From Polyangia bacterium (lineage in GTDB: Bacteria > Myxococcota_A > Polyangia > Fen-1088), in NCBI GenBank assembly GCA_036268875.1, contig DATATI010000026.1, positions 1-58,960 of the forward strand: a DNA stretch of 58,960 bases, in the 5' to 3' direction. Of the stretch, positions 47,391 through 57,102 are shown in pieces. The notes under the pieces were generated by a model that saw only the letters and a program-made list of their open reading frames with translations, was not told where the DNA came from and did no database searches. The number at the start of each line of letters is the position of its first letter. Within the stretch, counting starts at the first letter, position 1. The position numbers were made by a program, and so were the translations under genes.

Positions 47391-48430
47391 GCGGCGCCGG
47401 CGACGCCGGGCCCCTGCTGCAGGTGCGCGGCCTGACCACGGTGATCCGCAGCGGCGGACGCGAGCTGCCGGCGGTGTCCGAGGTGTCATTCACCGTCGCC
47501 GCCGGGCGCACGCTGGGCCTGGTGGGCGAATCGGGCTGCGGTAAATCGCTGACCGCGCTGTCGATCCTGCGCCTGTTGCCCGAACCAGCGGCGCGCATCG
47601 CCGGCGGGGCCATCTATTTCGACGGCGTGGATCTGGCCGCCGCGCCCGAGGCGATCCTGCGCGACATTCGCGGTCGCAGCATCGCCATGATCTTCCAGGA
47701 ACCGTCGACCGCGCTGAACCCGGTCCTGACCATCGCCGACCAGGTGGGCGAGCCGCTGCGCATTCACCAGGGACTGTCGCGCAAGCAAGCCGACGCGCGC
47801 GCCGTCGCGCTGCTGGAGAAGGTGGGCATTCCCGCCGCCGCCGAACGGGCGCGCGCCTACCCGCACCAGCTGTCCGGTGGCATGAAACAGCGGGCCACCA
47901 TCGCCATGGCTCTGTCCTGCGCACCGCGCCTGCTGATCGCCGACGAGCCCACCACCGCCCTCGACGTGACGGTGCAAGCGCAGATTCTGCAGTTGCTCGG
48001 TCGCCTGGGTCGCGAGCTCGGCATGGCGCAGCTGCTGATCACCCACGATCTGGGCGTGGTGGCCGAGACCTGTGACGACGTGGCTGTCATGTACGCCGGC
48101 CGCATCGTCGAGCACGCCACCGCAAGCGCGTTGTTCGCGGCGCCCCGCCATCCGTACACCGTCGGCCTTTTGCGGGCGGTGCCTCGCGCCGAGTCCACCA
48201 ACCCCGCCCACGCCGCGCCGGGCAGCGCCACACGCGCGCGCCTGCTGGAAATCGCCGGCACGGTGCCGCCGCTGTCGGCGCCGCCACCCGGCTGCGCGTT
48301 CGCCGATCGCTGCCCGCGCGCCGACGCCGCCTGCCGGGCCGCCTTGCCCAAGCTGGCGCCGACCGCCGACGATCCCGCGCACCTGGTTCGCTGCATCCAC
48401 CCACACGCGCCGGGCGAAAAGGTGGTGTGA
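47387..48430 (+). CDS. oppD: Oligopeptide/dipeptide ABC transporter ATPase (OppD/DppD type)
   Basis: 347 residues from GTG 47387 (GTGA overlap with the upstream stop; longer frame rejected). Walker [10 protein letters not shown]-loop [11 protein letters not shown], signature LSGGMKQR, Walker B and D-loop [17 protein letters not shown]-switch LLITHDLG. The C-terminal oligo_HPY region has cysteines ([21 protein letters not shown]) that in this family can hold a 4Fe-4S cluster. It powers peptide import together with OppF. Permease and binding-protein genes are not in the window. Confidence 0.92.
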   Translation: MSGAGDAGPLLQVRGLTTVIRSGGRELPAVSEVSFTVAAGRTLGLVGESGCGKSLTALSILRLLPEPAARIAGGAIYFDGVDLAAAPEAILRDIRGRSIAMIFQEPSTALNPVLTIADQVGEPLRIHQGLSRKQADARAVALLEKVGIPAAAERARAYPHQLSGGMKQRATIAMALSCAPRLLIADEPTTALDVTVQAQILQLLGRLGRELGMAQLLITHDLGVVAETCDDVAVMYAGRIVEHATASALFAAPRHPYTVGLLRAVPRAESTNPAHAAPGSATRARLLEIAGTVPPLSAPPPGCAFADRCPRADAACRAALPKLAPTADDPAHLVRCIHPHAPGEKVV

Positions 48431-48431
48431 A

Positions 48432-49439
48432 GTGACGGAAATGATCGCACCGCGCTCGCCGCTGTTGCGGGTGGACGGCCTGGTCAAACATTTCGTCCAG
48501 GGTGGCGGGCTGCGCGGTCCGCGGGCCGTCGTGCACGCCATCGACGGCGTTTCGTTCGACCTGGCGGCGGGCGAAACGCTGGGCCTGGTCGGCGAATCCG
48601 GCTCGGGCAAGACGACCCTCGGTCGCACCGTGCTGCGCTTGTACGAGCCGACGGCCGGGCGCGTGTTGTTCGAAGGCGCGGATCTGCGGACGCTGCCGCC
48701 GCCGGCCCTGCGCCAGATGCGCCAGCACATGCAGATGATCTTTCAAGACCCGGTCGGATCGTTGAACCCGCGCCTGACCGTGGAAGACATCGTCGCCGAG
48801 CCGCTGGACATTCACGGCCTGGCGGCGTCGCGCGCCGATCGCCGCGCGCGCGCCTCTGCGTTGCTGGAACGGGTGGGCCTGCGCCCGGACGCCTTGGCGC
48901 GCCGACCGCACGAATTTTCCGGCGGCCAGCGCCAGCGAATCGGCATCGCCCGCGCCCTGGCCTCGCGGCCGCGTTTCATCGTCGCCGACGAGCCGATCTC
49001 CGCCCTGGACGTTTCCATCCAGGCGCAGATCGTGAACCTGCTCGGCGATCTGCAGGCCGCCGACGGCCTGGCGTTCCTATTTATCTCGCACGATCTGAAA
49101 GTGGTGCGCCACCTGGCTCAGCGGGTGGCCGTGATGTACCTGGGCCAGATCGTCGAGCTGGCGGCCGCCCCCGCGCTGTACGCCGCGCCCGGTCACCCCT
49201 ACACGCGCGCCTTGCTGTCCGCCATCCCGTCGGTCGATCCGGAACGCAAGCGCCTGCGCGTGCTGCTGGAGGGTGACCCGCCGTCGCCGCTGGCCCCGCC
49301 GCGCGGTTGTCGTTTCCACCCGCGCTGTCCGATCTACGCCGAGAAGCGCGACCCGGTGTGCGTCGAAACGCCGCCCCCACTGGCGCCGTTTGCCGGCGCC
49401 AGCGACGGTCAGGTGGCGGCCTGCCACTTTGCGGGGTGA
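48432..49439 (+). CDS. oppF: Oligopeptide/dipeptide ABC transporter ATPase (OppF/DppF type)
   Basis: 335 residues from GTG 48432 (ATG 48441 is an alternative). Walker [25 protein letters not shown], signature [41 protein letters not shown]-terminal cysteines in [15 protein letters not shown] and ACHFAG parallel OppD. One base separates it from oppD, so they are co-translated as the heterodimeric ATPase. Last gene of the overlapped operon. Confidence 0.92.
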   Translation: MTEMIAPRSPLLRVDGLVKHFVQGGGLRGPRAVVHAIDGVSFDLAAGETLGLVGESGSGKTTLGRTVLRLYEPTAGRVLFEGADLRTLPPPALRQMRQHMQMIFQDPVGSLNPRLTVEDIVAEPLDIHGLAASRADRRARASALLERVGLRPDALARRPHEFSGGQRQRIGIARALASRPRFIVADEPISALDVSIQAQIVNLLGDLQAADGLAFLFISHDLKVVRHLAQRVAVMYLGQIVELAAAPALYAAPGHPYTRALLSAIPSVDPERKRLRVLLEGDPPSPLAPPRGCRFHPRCPIYAEKRDPVCVETPPPLAPFAGASDGQVAACHFAG

Positions 49440-49463
49440 GCCACCGGGGCCCGTCAACGGACG

Positions 49464-50258
49464 CTATAGGCCGTTAACCTTGCCCTGCGCCTTGATCGTG
49501 AAACTGGCGATCTTGGCCGTCGCAAGACCCGTCGAATGCATGGTGTTCAAGCTTTGGCCGGCGACGCTGTTCGGAAGCTTGGCGACGTTCAGGGCCCAGA
49601 TTTCCAGCTCGTAGTTATCGACTGAGCCGCCACCCGGCCCCTCCCACCCTGCCGTATTGTTGAACGCGTCTTTTTGGCTAGCGCCCGCCGGGTTCGTTGG
49701 CATCGCACCCCGGGGGAGGCCCGCCGGCAGCATCGTCAGGGACGCGGGGATGTCCCACAGAATCCAGTGCGTGTTGGTCATTGTCACGTCGTACATCGAA
49801 ATCGCAAAGCTCAGGGTGCCGGCCGGAACACCGGTCCAAGCCAACGCTGGCGACACGTTCATGGGAGCGGAGTTCGCCGCTGGGAAGACCAGATTTGCGC
49901 CCATCATTTTCAGACTGGTGCTTGTCATGGTGAGTGGGCCCGCCACAACGTCGGTGCCGCTATCGTTCGACGCTGTGTCCATGCCGCCGTTTGTGTCGCC
50001 GGACGCATCCACCGACGCGTCGACGACCGAGCCGCCGCTGCCACCCGTACCCGTGCCCCCGGTCCCGGTGCTGCCGCCCGTCCCACTGGCGCCGCCGGTT
50101 CCGCTGCCGCCCGTGCCGGCGCCGCCGGTCCCGCTCCCACCGCCACTGCCATTTGTGCCGCCACTTCCTCCCGACCCGCCCCCTGACGAACACCCGAGGG
50201 TCAGTAACGACAAGCAAACTGTCCCGACAGCGAGACGCGAAGCGAAAGCGTGGCTCAT
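49464..50258 (-). CDS. Lipoprotein with PEBP (YbhB/YbcL, Raf-kinase-inhibitor-like) domain
   Basis: 264 residues, with AGGAGG upstream of the ATG. Lipobox TLGC (Cys23), a Gly/Ser/Thr-rich linker (24-95), then a PEBP fold: LTMTSTSLKMMGANLVFPA, NVSPALAWTGVPAGTLSFAI, MYDVTMTNTHWILWDIPA (the D-x-D/x-H-W ligand-site region), DNYELEIWALNVAKLP. The bacterial PEBP role is unclear; these proteins bind phospholipid head groups or small anions. Surface-exposed lipoprotein. Last gene of the leftward secreted set. Confidence 0.83.
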   Translation of the reverse strand: MSHAFASRLAVGTVCLSLLTLGCSSGGGSGGSGGTNGSGGGSGTGGAGTGGSGTGGASGTGGSTGTGGTGTGGSGGSVVDASVDASGDTNGGMDTASNDSGTDVVAGPLTMTSTSLKMMGANLVFPAANSAPMNVSPALAWTGVPAGTLSFAISMYDVTMTNTHWILWDIPASLTMLPAGLPRGAMPTNPAGASQKDAFNNTAGWEGPGGGSVDNYELEIWALNVAKLPNSVAGQSLNTMHSTGLATAKIASFTIKAQGKVNGL

Positions 50259-50312
50259 AACGGTCCTCCTGGGAAAGAACGGCGATCTGACACCTTTCTA
50301 CGTTGGAAGGCT

Positions 50313-50364
50313 CGTCGGCCCAACCAAAAAATCGTTTTTGGTCGTATTTTCCGTGGCGCCGACG
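50313..50364 (-). terminator. Nested hairpin after the IgGFc-binding-like gene
   Basis: An 8-base A/T-rich perfect stem (50323-50330 with 50335-50342, loop of 4) lies inside a 7-base GC stem (CGTCGGC 50313-50319 with GCCGACG 50358-50364). It follows the stop at 50387 on the minus strand and precedes the PEBP gene. Probably a terminator or attenuating structure. Confidence 0.35.
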
Positions 50365-50386
50365 CTTTGCCAGGAATCCGTCGTCT

Positions 50387-52174
50387 TTACGGAATCACCA
50401 CCACTTTATTGATCTTCCGGACGCTCATGCCGGCGGGGTAGGCGTAGCTGACGGCGAAGTCCCAGCCCCAGACGGTCAGGCCGAACGGTGCGTCGCTTTG
50501 GGCGGTGTGGACGCCGTTGTCGCAGGTGCCTTGCGGTTTTGTCGCCGTGACCAGATCGACGGTGGTGAATTCGTAGTCGCCGGCGATTCCGATCGGCGTC
50601 CATCCGGTCAATGTACCGGCACAGTCGAGAGTGACGTCACTGAACGATGGCCCGATCTTTTGCCGCACGAAAACCAAGTTGGTGTCGCTGTAAGTCGGAT
50701 CGGTCAGGAACACGTACGAGTTCAACCACTGCTGCGGCGGCACGCTGTTGACGGTTTCCGGATCGCCGGGACCCGCGACATCGATGGGGATGGCCTGCCA
50801 GCCCGTCATGTGCCCGGCCAGATAGAAGGGATGTTGCTCGTCGGCGCTTTTCACCGTGAAGGCGTCGGCGGTGGTGAATTCGAACGACTGGCCGCGATTG
50901 ACCGTCGCCGGGGCGCCGCCCGGCGGCGCCGGATCGTACGTCAAGGTGGTGCCGTCGACGGCGCCGACCAGCGTCCAGGGAACAGTCTCGTGCACGCCGG
51001 CCACTCGATCGCGATAGCGGACGGCGGCGTACTCGAAACCAAGCAGGTTGACGGGGACCAGTTGCTGGTGAGCGGCGTCGCAGGCGCCCGTCCCGACGGG
51101 AATGTCCATGCACGATTGCCCGCCCCAAACACCGATGGCTTTGTTCGCGCTGATCGCGCTGCCGGCCAGTTCGTCGGATTGCAAGAACTGCAGCACCTGG
51201 CCCGCCGCTAGACTGTAGGTGTTCGCCTGGCCGCGCCCGGCGGCGGCGACGCCGGTGCCGGCGACGATGGGGGCGGTCGGATTGATGGTGATCTGCGTGT
51301 CGTCCTGGGCGGCGACGATCTGGACCGACGGCAGGCCGCCGCTTTGCGGGTCGGCTTTGTATCCGTCGGCGGCAACGTAATTGATTCCCCAGGCGGACGT
51401 CGGCACCAACAACGTGGCGCTGGAGACATGGCTCTTCGCACCGCCGTACGGATAGATGTCGTACGCGGCGGCGGGGGCGCTGGTGCTGATGTGAAAAGCG
51501 TGGGTCGCACCGGTACCCGCGACCGTGGCCACGGTGGTGAGTCCGGCGGCGACCGGGCAGTCGACGTGGTCGTCTTTGAACGGGCCGGTGTCGGTGTTCG
51601 GCAGGGCATTCAAGAACAAGATGGCCATCTGTCCGGGCGCCAACTTTCCGCCCGGCAAAGCGTCGTACGTCAAGACCCCGGCCGATGCTTTCGGCGACCG
51701 GGCGATCTGCGCGACATCAAGCGACTGTCCGGCGTAGGCCACTGTCACTGTGATGGGCGCGGTCCAGGTGTTGGCCAGCATCGCCGCAAAACAGGATCCG
51801 TCGGTCGACGTTCCCGGCGGGGGAACCACCGCGTAAAAATCGCAGCCCTGCGCGCTGCCGGTGGCTTCGGCGATGGCGCAGCCTTCGACACAAGCTCCTT
51901 GCTGGCAGGCCTGGTCGTCGGAGCAGGTCTTGACCACGCTGCCGTTGCAGTCGGTGACCGCGCGCTGGTCGCTGCTGCAGGTCAGGCAGTCGGACGCACC
52001 GCCCGCGCCGCCGGTTCCGGTGGCGGCGTCGCCCGTTCCACCAGCGGCGCCCGCCTGATCGCTTTGCTGATCAGACCCGGCATCGCGTCCCGTCGGTGAC
52101 AGGTTGCCGCCGCTGATCCGGGCGCAGCCGGCCACCGCGACGGCAAACAAAAACCCGAACCCGATCCTCTTCAT
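50387..52174 (-). CDS. IgGFc-binding-like lipoprotein
   Basis: 595 residues, with a GAGG ribosome site. Lipobox AVAGC (Cys17), then a Gly/Thr linker and a Cys-rich segment (CLTCSSDQRAVTDCNGSVVKTC, CQQGACVEGC). The large C-terminal part (about 110-595) matches the IgGFc-binding protein N-terminal domain found widely in myxobacteria: CDFYAVVPPPG, NALPNTDTGPFKDDHVDCPV, AYDIYPYGGA, LQSDELAGSAISANKAIGVWGG, VPPQQWLNSYVFLTDPTYSD. In animals this domain occurs in adhesive mucins; in bacteria it is of unknown function, probably adhesion. Surface location. Confidence 0.83.
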   Translation of the reverse strand: MKRIGFGFLFAVAVAGCARISGGNLSPTGRDAGSDQQSDQAGAAGGTGDAATGTGGAGGASDCLTCSSDQRAVTDCNGSVVKTCSDDQACQQGACVEGCAIAEATGSAQGCDFYAVVPPPGTSTDGSCFAAMLANTWTAPITVTVAYAGQSLDVAQIARSPKASAGVLTYDALPGGKLAPGQMAILFLNALPNTDTGPFKDDHVDCPVAAGLTTVATVAGTGATHAFHISTSAPAAAYDIYPYGGAKSHVSSATLLVPTSAWGINYVAADGYKADPQSGGLPSVQIVAAQDDTQITINPTAPIVAGTGVAAAGRGQANTYSLAAGQVLQFLQSDELAGSAISANKAIGVWGGQSCMDIPVGTGACDAAHQQLVPVNLLGFEYAAVRYRDRVAGVHETVPWTLVGAVDGTTLTYDPAPPGGAPATVNRGQSFEFTTADAFTVKSADEQHPFYLAGHMTGWQAIPIDVAGPGDPETVNSVPPQQWLNSYVFLTDPTYSDTNLVFVRQKIGPSFSDVTLDCAGTLTGWTPIGIAGDYEFTTVDLVTATKPQGTCDNGVHTAQSDAPFGLTVWGWDFAVSYAYPAGMSVRKINKVVVIP

Positions 52175-52236
52175 GTCGACCTCGCCGAAAAACCGCCGGC
52201 GGCTTCACCACTGATGGTTCGACGGCCGCCAACCTT

Positions 52237-53199
52237 TCAAAGGTGTTCCGCGGCACCCTTGCGCAGGCGCCGGCGCCTGGCCAGCGGCGACGTCAGAACC
52301 AGCAAGGTGGCCAGAGCGCGGCCGCAACCACTGTCGCTGCCGTCGCTGCCGGCGACGGTGCAGCCTCCTTGCGATGGATCCGGTTGGTGGCCGCACAGGC
52401 TGGAAAAGCCGTCAACCGGCAAGCAGCTGTCGTCGGTGGTGGCTCGCCCGGTTGGATAGATCGCGCAGATCCCAGCCTTGTCATCATCTTCCAAGGTTCG
52501 ATAGGCGATCGAGCCGGGACGGTAGTGGGCGTTCATGGTCGGGCAATCGCTGCCGTCGCTCAGGCACGCCACCGTCGAGTGGGAAAGCCCGAAAAAGTGT
52601 CCGGTCTCGTGGGTGAGGATGGACTGCAGATCATAGCTGGTCCCGCCGCCGGCGTCGTTGGTGGACAGCGGCGCCTGGCTGCCGTTGATCTCGATGTCGG
52701 CGTCGACGATCTGACCGTTGGTCTTGTTGTACGTCACCGTGGTCAGGGCCAGCGTCGAGGTGGGATCGCTGACGGCGGATTCGGGCCAGGTGTCGTCGCG
52801 AAAGACGATGATGTTGGCGTTGCCGCCGGCGGTCTTCTGCCCGTCGTTGAACTCGCGGGCGGCGCACACCACCGGACCGCGGTTCATGGCAGTGATCGAC
52901 AGTGGCTGGCCATCGCAGGTCACGCCGGTCCAGGTGGCGAACACCGTGTCGACGATGGTGGTGGCCACGTCCAGTGACGCCCACTTCGACGCGTCCTGCT
53001 GCAGGTCATAGCTGACGCAGCCGCCGGGCCAGAAGATCGGGATGTTCGGCAGCTGCTTGGTGACGCAATCAGCGTCGGGCGGGTTGCAGGTGTCACCGCA
53101 GGTGGTGGTGCGGCAGAAGGCCTGGGCGCGCGCCGGGACCAACAGCGACACCACCGACGCGCCCAAAGCGACGCCCGCGACGACCAGGCTACGGTGCAT
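52237..53199 (-). CDS. Exported matrixin-type zinc metalloprotease with MYXO-CTERM-like tail
   Basis: 320 residues. Signal peptide 1-27. The zinc motif H-E-x-x-H-x-x-G-x-x-H is present as HETGHFFGLSH at 197-207, after a metzincin-type core (VDTVFATWTGVTC, ADIEINGSQ, SYDLQSILTHETG) and followed by TMNAHYRPGSIAYRTLEDDD. Eight or more cysteines suggest disulfides. The C-terminal GGCTVAG, a short hydrophobic stretch and RRRRLRK resemble a MYXO-CTERM anchor. Secreted or surface protease. Overlaps the upstream gene by 11 bases. Confidence 0.88.
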   Translation of the reverse strand: MHRSLVVAGVALGASVVSLLVPARAQAFCRTTTCGDTCNPPDADCVTKQLPNIPIFWPGGCVSYDLQQDASKWASLDVATTIVDTVFATWTGVTCDGQPLSITAMNRGPVVCAAREFNDGQKTAGGNANIIVFRDDTWPESAVSDPTSTLALTTVTYNKTNGQIVDADIEINGSQAPLSTNDAGGGTSYDLQSILTHETGHFFGLSHSTVACLSDGSDCPTMNAHYRPGSIAYRTLEDDDKAGICAIYPTGRATTDDSCLPVDGFSSLCGHQPDPSQGGCTVAGSDGSDSGCGRALATLLVLTSPLARRRRLRKGAAEHL

Positions 53200-53788
53200 G
53201 GCTAGTCCGTGCCGCGTGGATCAGTTGCGCTGCTTGCTCCAGCGTCTTGCCATCGAGCGACGGCGGGACCGCCAGCGGCGCGCCCGCCGGCGCTGCCTTG
53301 GCTATCAATCGCGGCAGCGCCGGAAAACGGCGCACCCGACTGTTCGGCCCGACGGCGCCTCTATCAAGGAGGAACTGCCCTTGCGACATCCCGACCACGC
53401 CGTGCGGCCCGTCAGGAAAATGGCGCAGAAAAAACAGAGCTGGCTGGCCGGGCGCCAGGACAGCCTCGCCATCCACGCGCTGGCCGATGTCGCCGATGCT
53501 GCCGCCCAGCGTGCGAATCCAAAGCTCGGCGGGCGCGCTGCCGTCGATGACCCGATCGACGCGCACCTGGGTATAGGTGACGATGCGGCGACCGCGTCCG
53601 CCGGGGCTGTCCTCCCAGACCACCGTCGCCTGAACCGGCGTGGCCGCCACCACCAGCGTCGCGCGCGCCACCAGATCGTCAAGGCTGAGCGCCAACGTCG
53701 TCGATGCCCGCCCAGCGCGTGGTGACCCGCCCGCCAAGGCGCCGATCACGGCGGCGACCACCATCGGCAAACGAAACCCGATCCGCAT
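53189..53788 (-). CDS. Exported hypothetical protein paired with the metalloprotease
   Basis: 199 residues from ATG 53788 (the long open frame upstream is a shadow). Signal peptide about 1-29 (ends GRAS). The body reads LDDLVARATLVVAATPVQAT, YTQVRVDRVIDGSAPAELWI, GEAVLAPGQPALFFLRHF. This pattern (VxVxxVxxG...G..V.GE..L..G) recurs in myxobacterial exported proteins, often beside matrixin proteases; I recognise the type but not a function. A protease inhibitor, chaperone or partner is possible. Its stop overlaps the protease start. Confidence 0.7.
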   Translation of the reverse strand: MRIGFRLPMVVAAVIGALAGGSPRAGRASTTLALSLDDLVARATLVVAATPVQATVVWEDSPGGRGRRIVTYTQVRVDRVIDGSAPAELWIRTLGGSIGDIGQRVDGEAVLAPGQPALFFLRHFPDGPHGVVGMSQGQFLLDRGAVGPNSRVRRFPALPRLIAKAAPAGAPLAVPPSLDGKTLEQAAQLIHAARTSHAP

Positions 53789-53952
53789 GCGCCAGTCTTG
53801 ACACCCCAGCCGTAGCGCCGTCAATGAGGCGGTCGCACAACTTTGCAAAGGTCGTCGGGGCGACGGACGCCGCGGCAGCTTTGCGGCGAATGCGCGCTGA
53901 CGTAAGATAGGGCGCCCTGACGTGGCCATGGTTGCCGCCACAGGGCACCTGA

Positions 53953-56900
53953 ATGGCCGAAACGGGAGACCGCTTCTACGTTCGACGGACAACCGGCGAT
54001 TTGATCGGTCCCCTGTCGAAAGACGCCATCGCCGATCTATTGAGCAAAGGCCAGCTGGACGGCGGCGAAGAGGTGTCGCCGGATCGAAGGCGCTGGCAGC
54101 CGATCGCTCAGTTGATCCCGGAGGCGCCGGCGCCACCCGATGCGGCAACGAATGCGCCTGGTGGCGATGCGGCAGGGTCGCCGGCTTCATCGTCCTGGGG
54201 CGAGCGCGACCTTGGCGAGGTCGGCGGTCTGGAGCTGGCGCCGCTGGACGCCGCGCTTGGCCAGCCGCTGCCACCGCCACCCGAACCAATGGTGACCGCG
54301 CCCGACGTCGCCAGCCCGCCGGGGCTTGCGCCCGTCGATCTGTCGACGCTGGCCCCGCTTGAGCTGGAAGGAGAAACGCCCGCGTCCGAACCAGCGCCGG
54401 CGGGCGCGACGACACCGCAACCCGGCGGCGAACCGACCGCAGCGACCGACGGCTCGACGCCGTTGATCGTCGATGACGCCGCTCCGCCGGCCGAGGCACC
54501 GTCGCCGGCGTCGGCGCCGCTGATCGGCTTCGAGACCGGACCGTCGTCGGGCGTGGGCCTGATGCCGGCGCCCACCACCGCCGCGGGCGAAATCGGGGCC
54601 GGCGCCGCCGCGCCCGCCAGCAGCGTGCCCACTGCTCTGGCTGCACGGGGCCGCACGCTGACCGCGGCCAAGCCACGCGCCGAGGAGCCGTCAGCCCGAC
54701 CGCGCAAGCCTTTGATTATTGGCGCGGCGGCCACGCTGGTGGTGGCGGCGGTGGCGGTGGCGTTCCTGGTGTTTGATCTCGGCGACCACCTGATTGCCGA
54801 ACCAGCGCCGGCGGCCATCCTGGGCGACGCGGCGGCGGGGATCGCGGCAGACAAATACGTGGCCTACCAGCGCGGCGTCACGTTGTTGCTGGACGAGATC
54901 AATCGCCGCCCGCGCACCGCCGCCCTGCGCGCCGCCGCCGCCGAGCTGCTGGCCGAGTTCGTGGTCCTGCACCACGGCGAGCGCGCCCGCACCGCCCGCG
55001 CCGACGCCACGCTGGCGGAAATTCCGCCGCATCCCTTTCCATCGGCGGCCACCGCGCCGACGCTGCTCCGGGCCCGGGCCTGGATTGCTTTGGCCAAGGG
55101 CCGCACGCGCGAGGCCGGCCGCGTGCTGGAAGAAGGCGCGCTGGTGACCGATCCCTCGCCAGAACATCTGCTGCTGGATGGATGGATCGCCCTCGGCCAG
55201 CGCAAGCCCGCCGTGGCGGAGAGCGCCTTCAAGCAAGGGCTGACCCAATTCCCCAACCGGGTAGCCTTTCGTTTTGGTCTGGCCCGCGCGCAAGAAGAAA
55301 GCGGCCAGGCGGCACCGGCGGCGGCCGCGTACAAGGACGTCCTGGCGGCGTCGCCCGGTCACTTTGAAGCAGCGCTGGGATTGATCCGCACCGGAGGCTA
55401 CCCGCCCGACGCGCGCATCACCCTGGCCAATCGCCTGCTGGCGGACAGTGCCGGCAACGGCTCGGCGGCCTCGCAAGCCGAGGCGCTGGCCATCATCGCG
55501 CGCGCCTTGGCGGCGCAAGGAAAGACCGGCGAGGCGGCCGCGGCGATCGACAAGGCGGTGAGCAAAGACGCCACCAACCCGGCGGCATTGGTGGCGGCGG
55601 GCGAGGCCTTGCTGGCCCAAGGTCGCCTGCACGACGCGGTGGCCAAGTTCGCCACCGCGCTGCCGGGCGCGCCGGCCATCCCGGCGGCGGTGCCAGCGCA
55701 CGAGCTGCGCTTCGCGATCGCCGCGGTGTTGATCGAAAACGGCCACCGTCCGGATGGGCTGGCGCTGCTGGATCCACCGGCCGCCAAGAGACAGACGACC
55801 ACCGTCGATCCGCGCGCCGCGTTCTGGCGCGGGCGCGCCGCCGAGCTGCAGACACCACCCGATCTGACGGCGGCGGCGCGATCCTACGAAGAGACGCTGG
55901 CCGCCAACCCGCGGTTCGTGCCGGCCAGTTTGCAGCTGGGCGCGCTGTTGCTGAAGCAGAGCCGCACGGCGGAGGCGGTGGGCGTGCTCAAGCGCGCGCA
56001 GGCGGCGGGAGCGGCGCCGGCTATGCTGCAGGTGGCGTTGGGCCAGGCGCAGCTGACCGCTGGCGACAACGAACGCGCCCGCAAGACCTTCAAAGACGTG
56101 CTGGCGCAAAATCCGAAAGACCCGACGGCGCGGCTGGGATTGGCCACTGCTCTGGAGGCGGCCCACGATCCGTCCGGCGCCCGGCGCGAGCTGGAATCGC
56201 TGCTGGCGGACGATCCCGGCGTTCCCGAGCTGCGCCCGCGCCTGGCCCGGCTGCTGGTGGCGGCCGGCGAGCGCGGCAAGGCGCTGGCGCTTTATCAAGC
56301 GGAGATCGACGCTGGCAAGGCATCGTTCGCCGCCCGCCTGGCGGCGGCCAAGCTGTCATTCGAGATGGGCCACGCCCCGGCGGCCAGCGCCCTGCTGGAA
56401 AAATTGGTGGCAGACGCGCCGCAGACGCCGGGCGCGCTGCTGTGGCTGGGCAAGGTGCGGCTGGCCGGCGGCGACGTGGCGGGCGCGTTGGCCGATCTGC
56501 GCCGCGCGCTGGCCTTCGAAAGCACGCCCGAGCTGCACTATGAACACGGCCGCGCCCTGGCCGCCGGCGGCAGCGAAGAAAAGGCTCTAGCCGAATACGA
56601 GCAAGCGGGCGCGCTGCCCGAGGCGATGGTGGCGCGCGGGCGGCTTCTGGTGGCGCGCGGCGACACCGACCACGCGGTGCCGATCTTGGAGGCGGCGGTC
56701 AAGGTGGCGCCTGGCAACGGAGACGGGTGGATGCTGCTGGGCAGCGCGTACGATCGCATCGGCGCCACGGCCAAGGCGGTGGCCGCCTGGCGAGCGGCGG
56801 CGCACGCCGCGCCCGACAACGGCGAGGTGGCGTATCACCTCGGCCGCTGGGAGATGGATCAAGGCCAGGTGGCGGCGGCGGTGGGGCATCTACGGCAGGC

Positions 56901-57093
56901 CGCGGCCAAGGCGCCGCCCGGTGTGCAATGGCTGTCCGATCTTTATTACCAGCTGGGCGTGGCGGAGAAATCCAAGGGCGCGCGCGCCGCCGCGGTGGCG
57001 GCGTTCAAAAAATATCTGACGCTGGCGCCGGCCGAAGCGCCCTCGCGCCACGAGGTGCAGCAACAACTTGTCAGCCTGGGCGCGGCGCCGTAG
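53953..57093 (+). CDS. GYF_2-like domain protein with TM segment and large TPR solenoid
   Basis: 1046 residues. Residues about 8-55 match a GYF_2-like domain (FYVRRTTGDLIGPLSKDAIADL, GGEEVSPDRRRWQPI). An Ala/Pro-rich linker follows, then TM 254-274 (IIGAAATLVVAAVAVAFLVF), then about 770 residues of TPR-like repeats (AEAVGVLKRAQAAGAAPAML, LGQAQLTAGDNERARKTFKDV, ELHYEHGRALAAGGSEEKAL, YQLGVAEKSKGARAAAVAAF). N-terminus in the cytoplasm, TPR part probably in the periplasm. Likely a scaffold in envelope or motility machinery. Nine bases before ybaK. Confidence 0.85.
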   Translation: MAETGDRFYVRRTTGDLIGPLSKDAIADLLSKGQLDGGEEVSPDRRRWQPIAQLIPEAPAPPDAATNAPGGDAAGSPASSSWGERDLGEVGGLELAPLDAALGQPLPPPPEPMVTAPDVASPPGLAPVDLSTLAPLELEGETPASEPAPAGATTPQPGGEPTAATDGSTPLIVDDAAPPAEAPSPASAPLIGFETGPSSGVGLMPAPTTAAGEIGAGAAAPASSVPTALAARGRTLTAAKPRAEEPSARPRKPLIIGAAATLVVAAVAVAFLVFDLGDHLIAEPAPAAILGDAAAGIAADKYVAYQRGVTLLLDEINRRPRTAALRAAAAELLAEFVVLHHGERARTARADATLAEIPPHPFPSAATAPTLLRARAWIALAKGRTREAGRVLEEGALVTDPSPEHLLLDGWIALGQRKPAVAESAFKQGLTQFPNRVAFRFGLARAQEESGQAAPAAAAYKDVLAASPGHFEAALGLIRTGGYPPDARITLANRLLADSAGNGSAASQAEALAIIARALAAQGKTGEAAAAIDKAVSKDATNPAALVAAGEALLAQGRLHDAVAKFATALPGAPAIPAAVPAHELRFAIAAVLIENGHRPDGLALLDPPAAKRQTTTVDPRAAFWRGRAAELQTPPDLTAAARSYEETLAANPRFVPASLQLGALLLKQSRTAEAVGVLKRAQAAGAAPAMLQVALGQAQLTAGDNERARKTFKDVLAQNPKDPTARLGLATALEAAHDPSGARRELESLLADDPGVPELRPRLARLLVAAGERGKALALYQAEIDAGKASFAARLAAAKLSFEMGHAPAASALLEKLVADAPQTPGALLWLGKVRLAGGDVAGALADLRRALAFESTPELHYEHGRALAAGGSEEKALAEYEQAGALPEAMVARGRLLVARGDTDHAVPILEAAVKVAPGNGDGWMLLGSAYDRIGATAKAVAAWRAAAHAAPDNGEVAYHLGRWEMDQGQVAAAVGHLRQAAAKAPPGVQWLSDLYYQLGVAEKSKGARAAAVAAFKKYLTLAPAEAPSRHEVQQQLVSLGAAP

Positions 57094-57102
57094 CAAGAAA
57101 GC

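Noticed and set aside
49990-50170. Possible tandem repeat or CRISPR-like array
   Set aside because: Gly/Ser/Thr linker codons of the PEBP lipoprotein; no constant repeat-spacer structure. No CRISPR array found anywhere.
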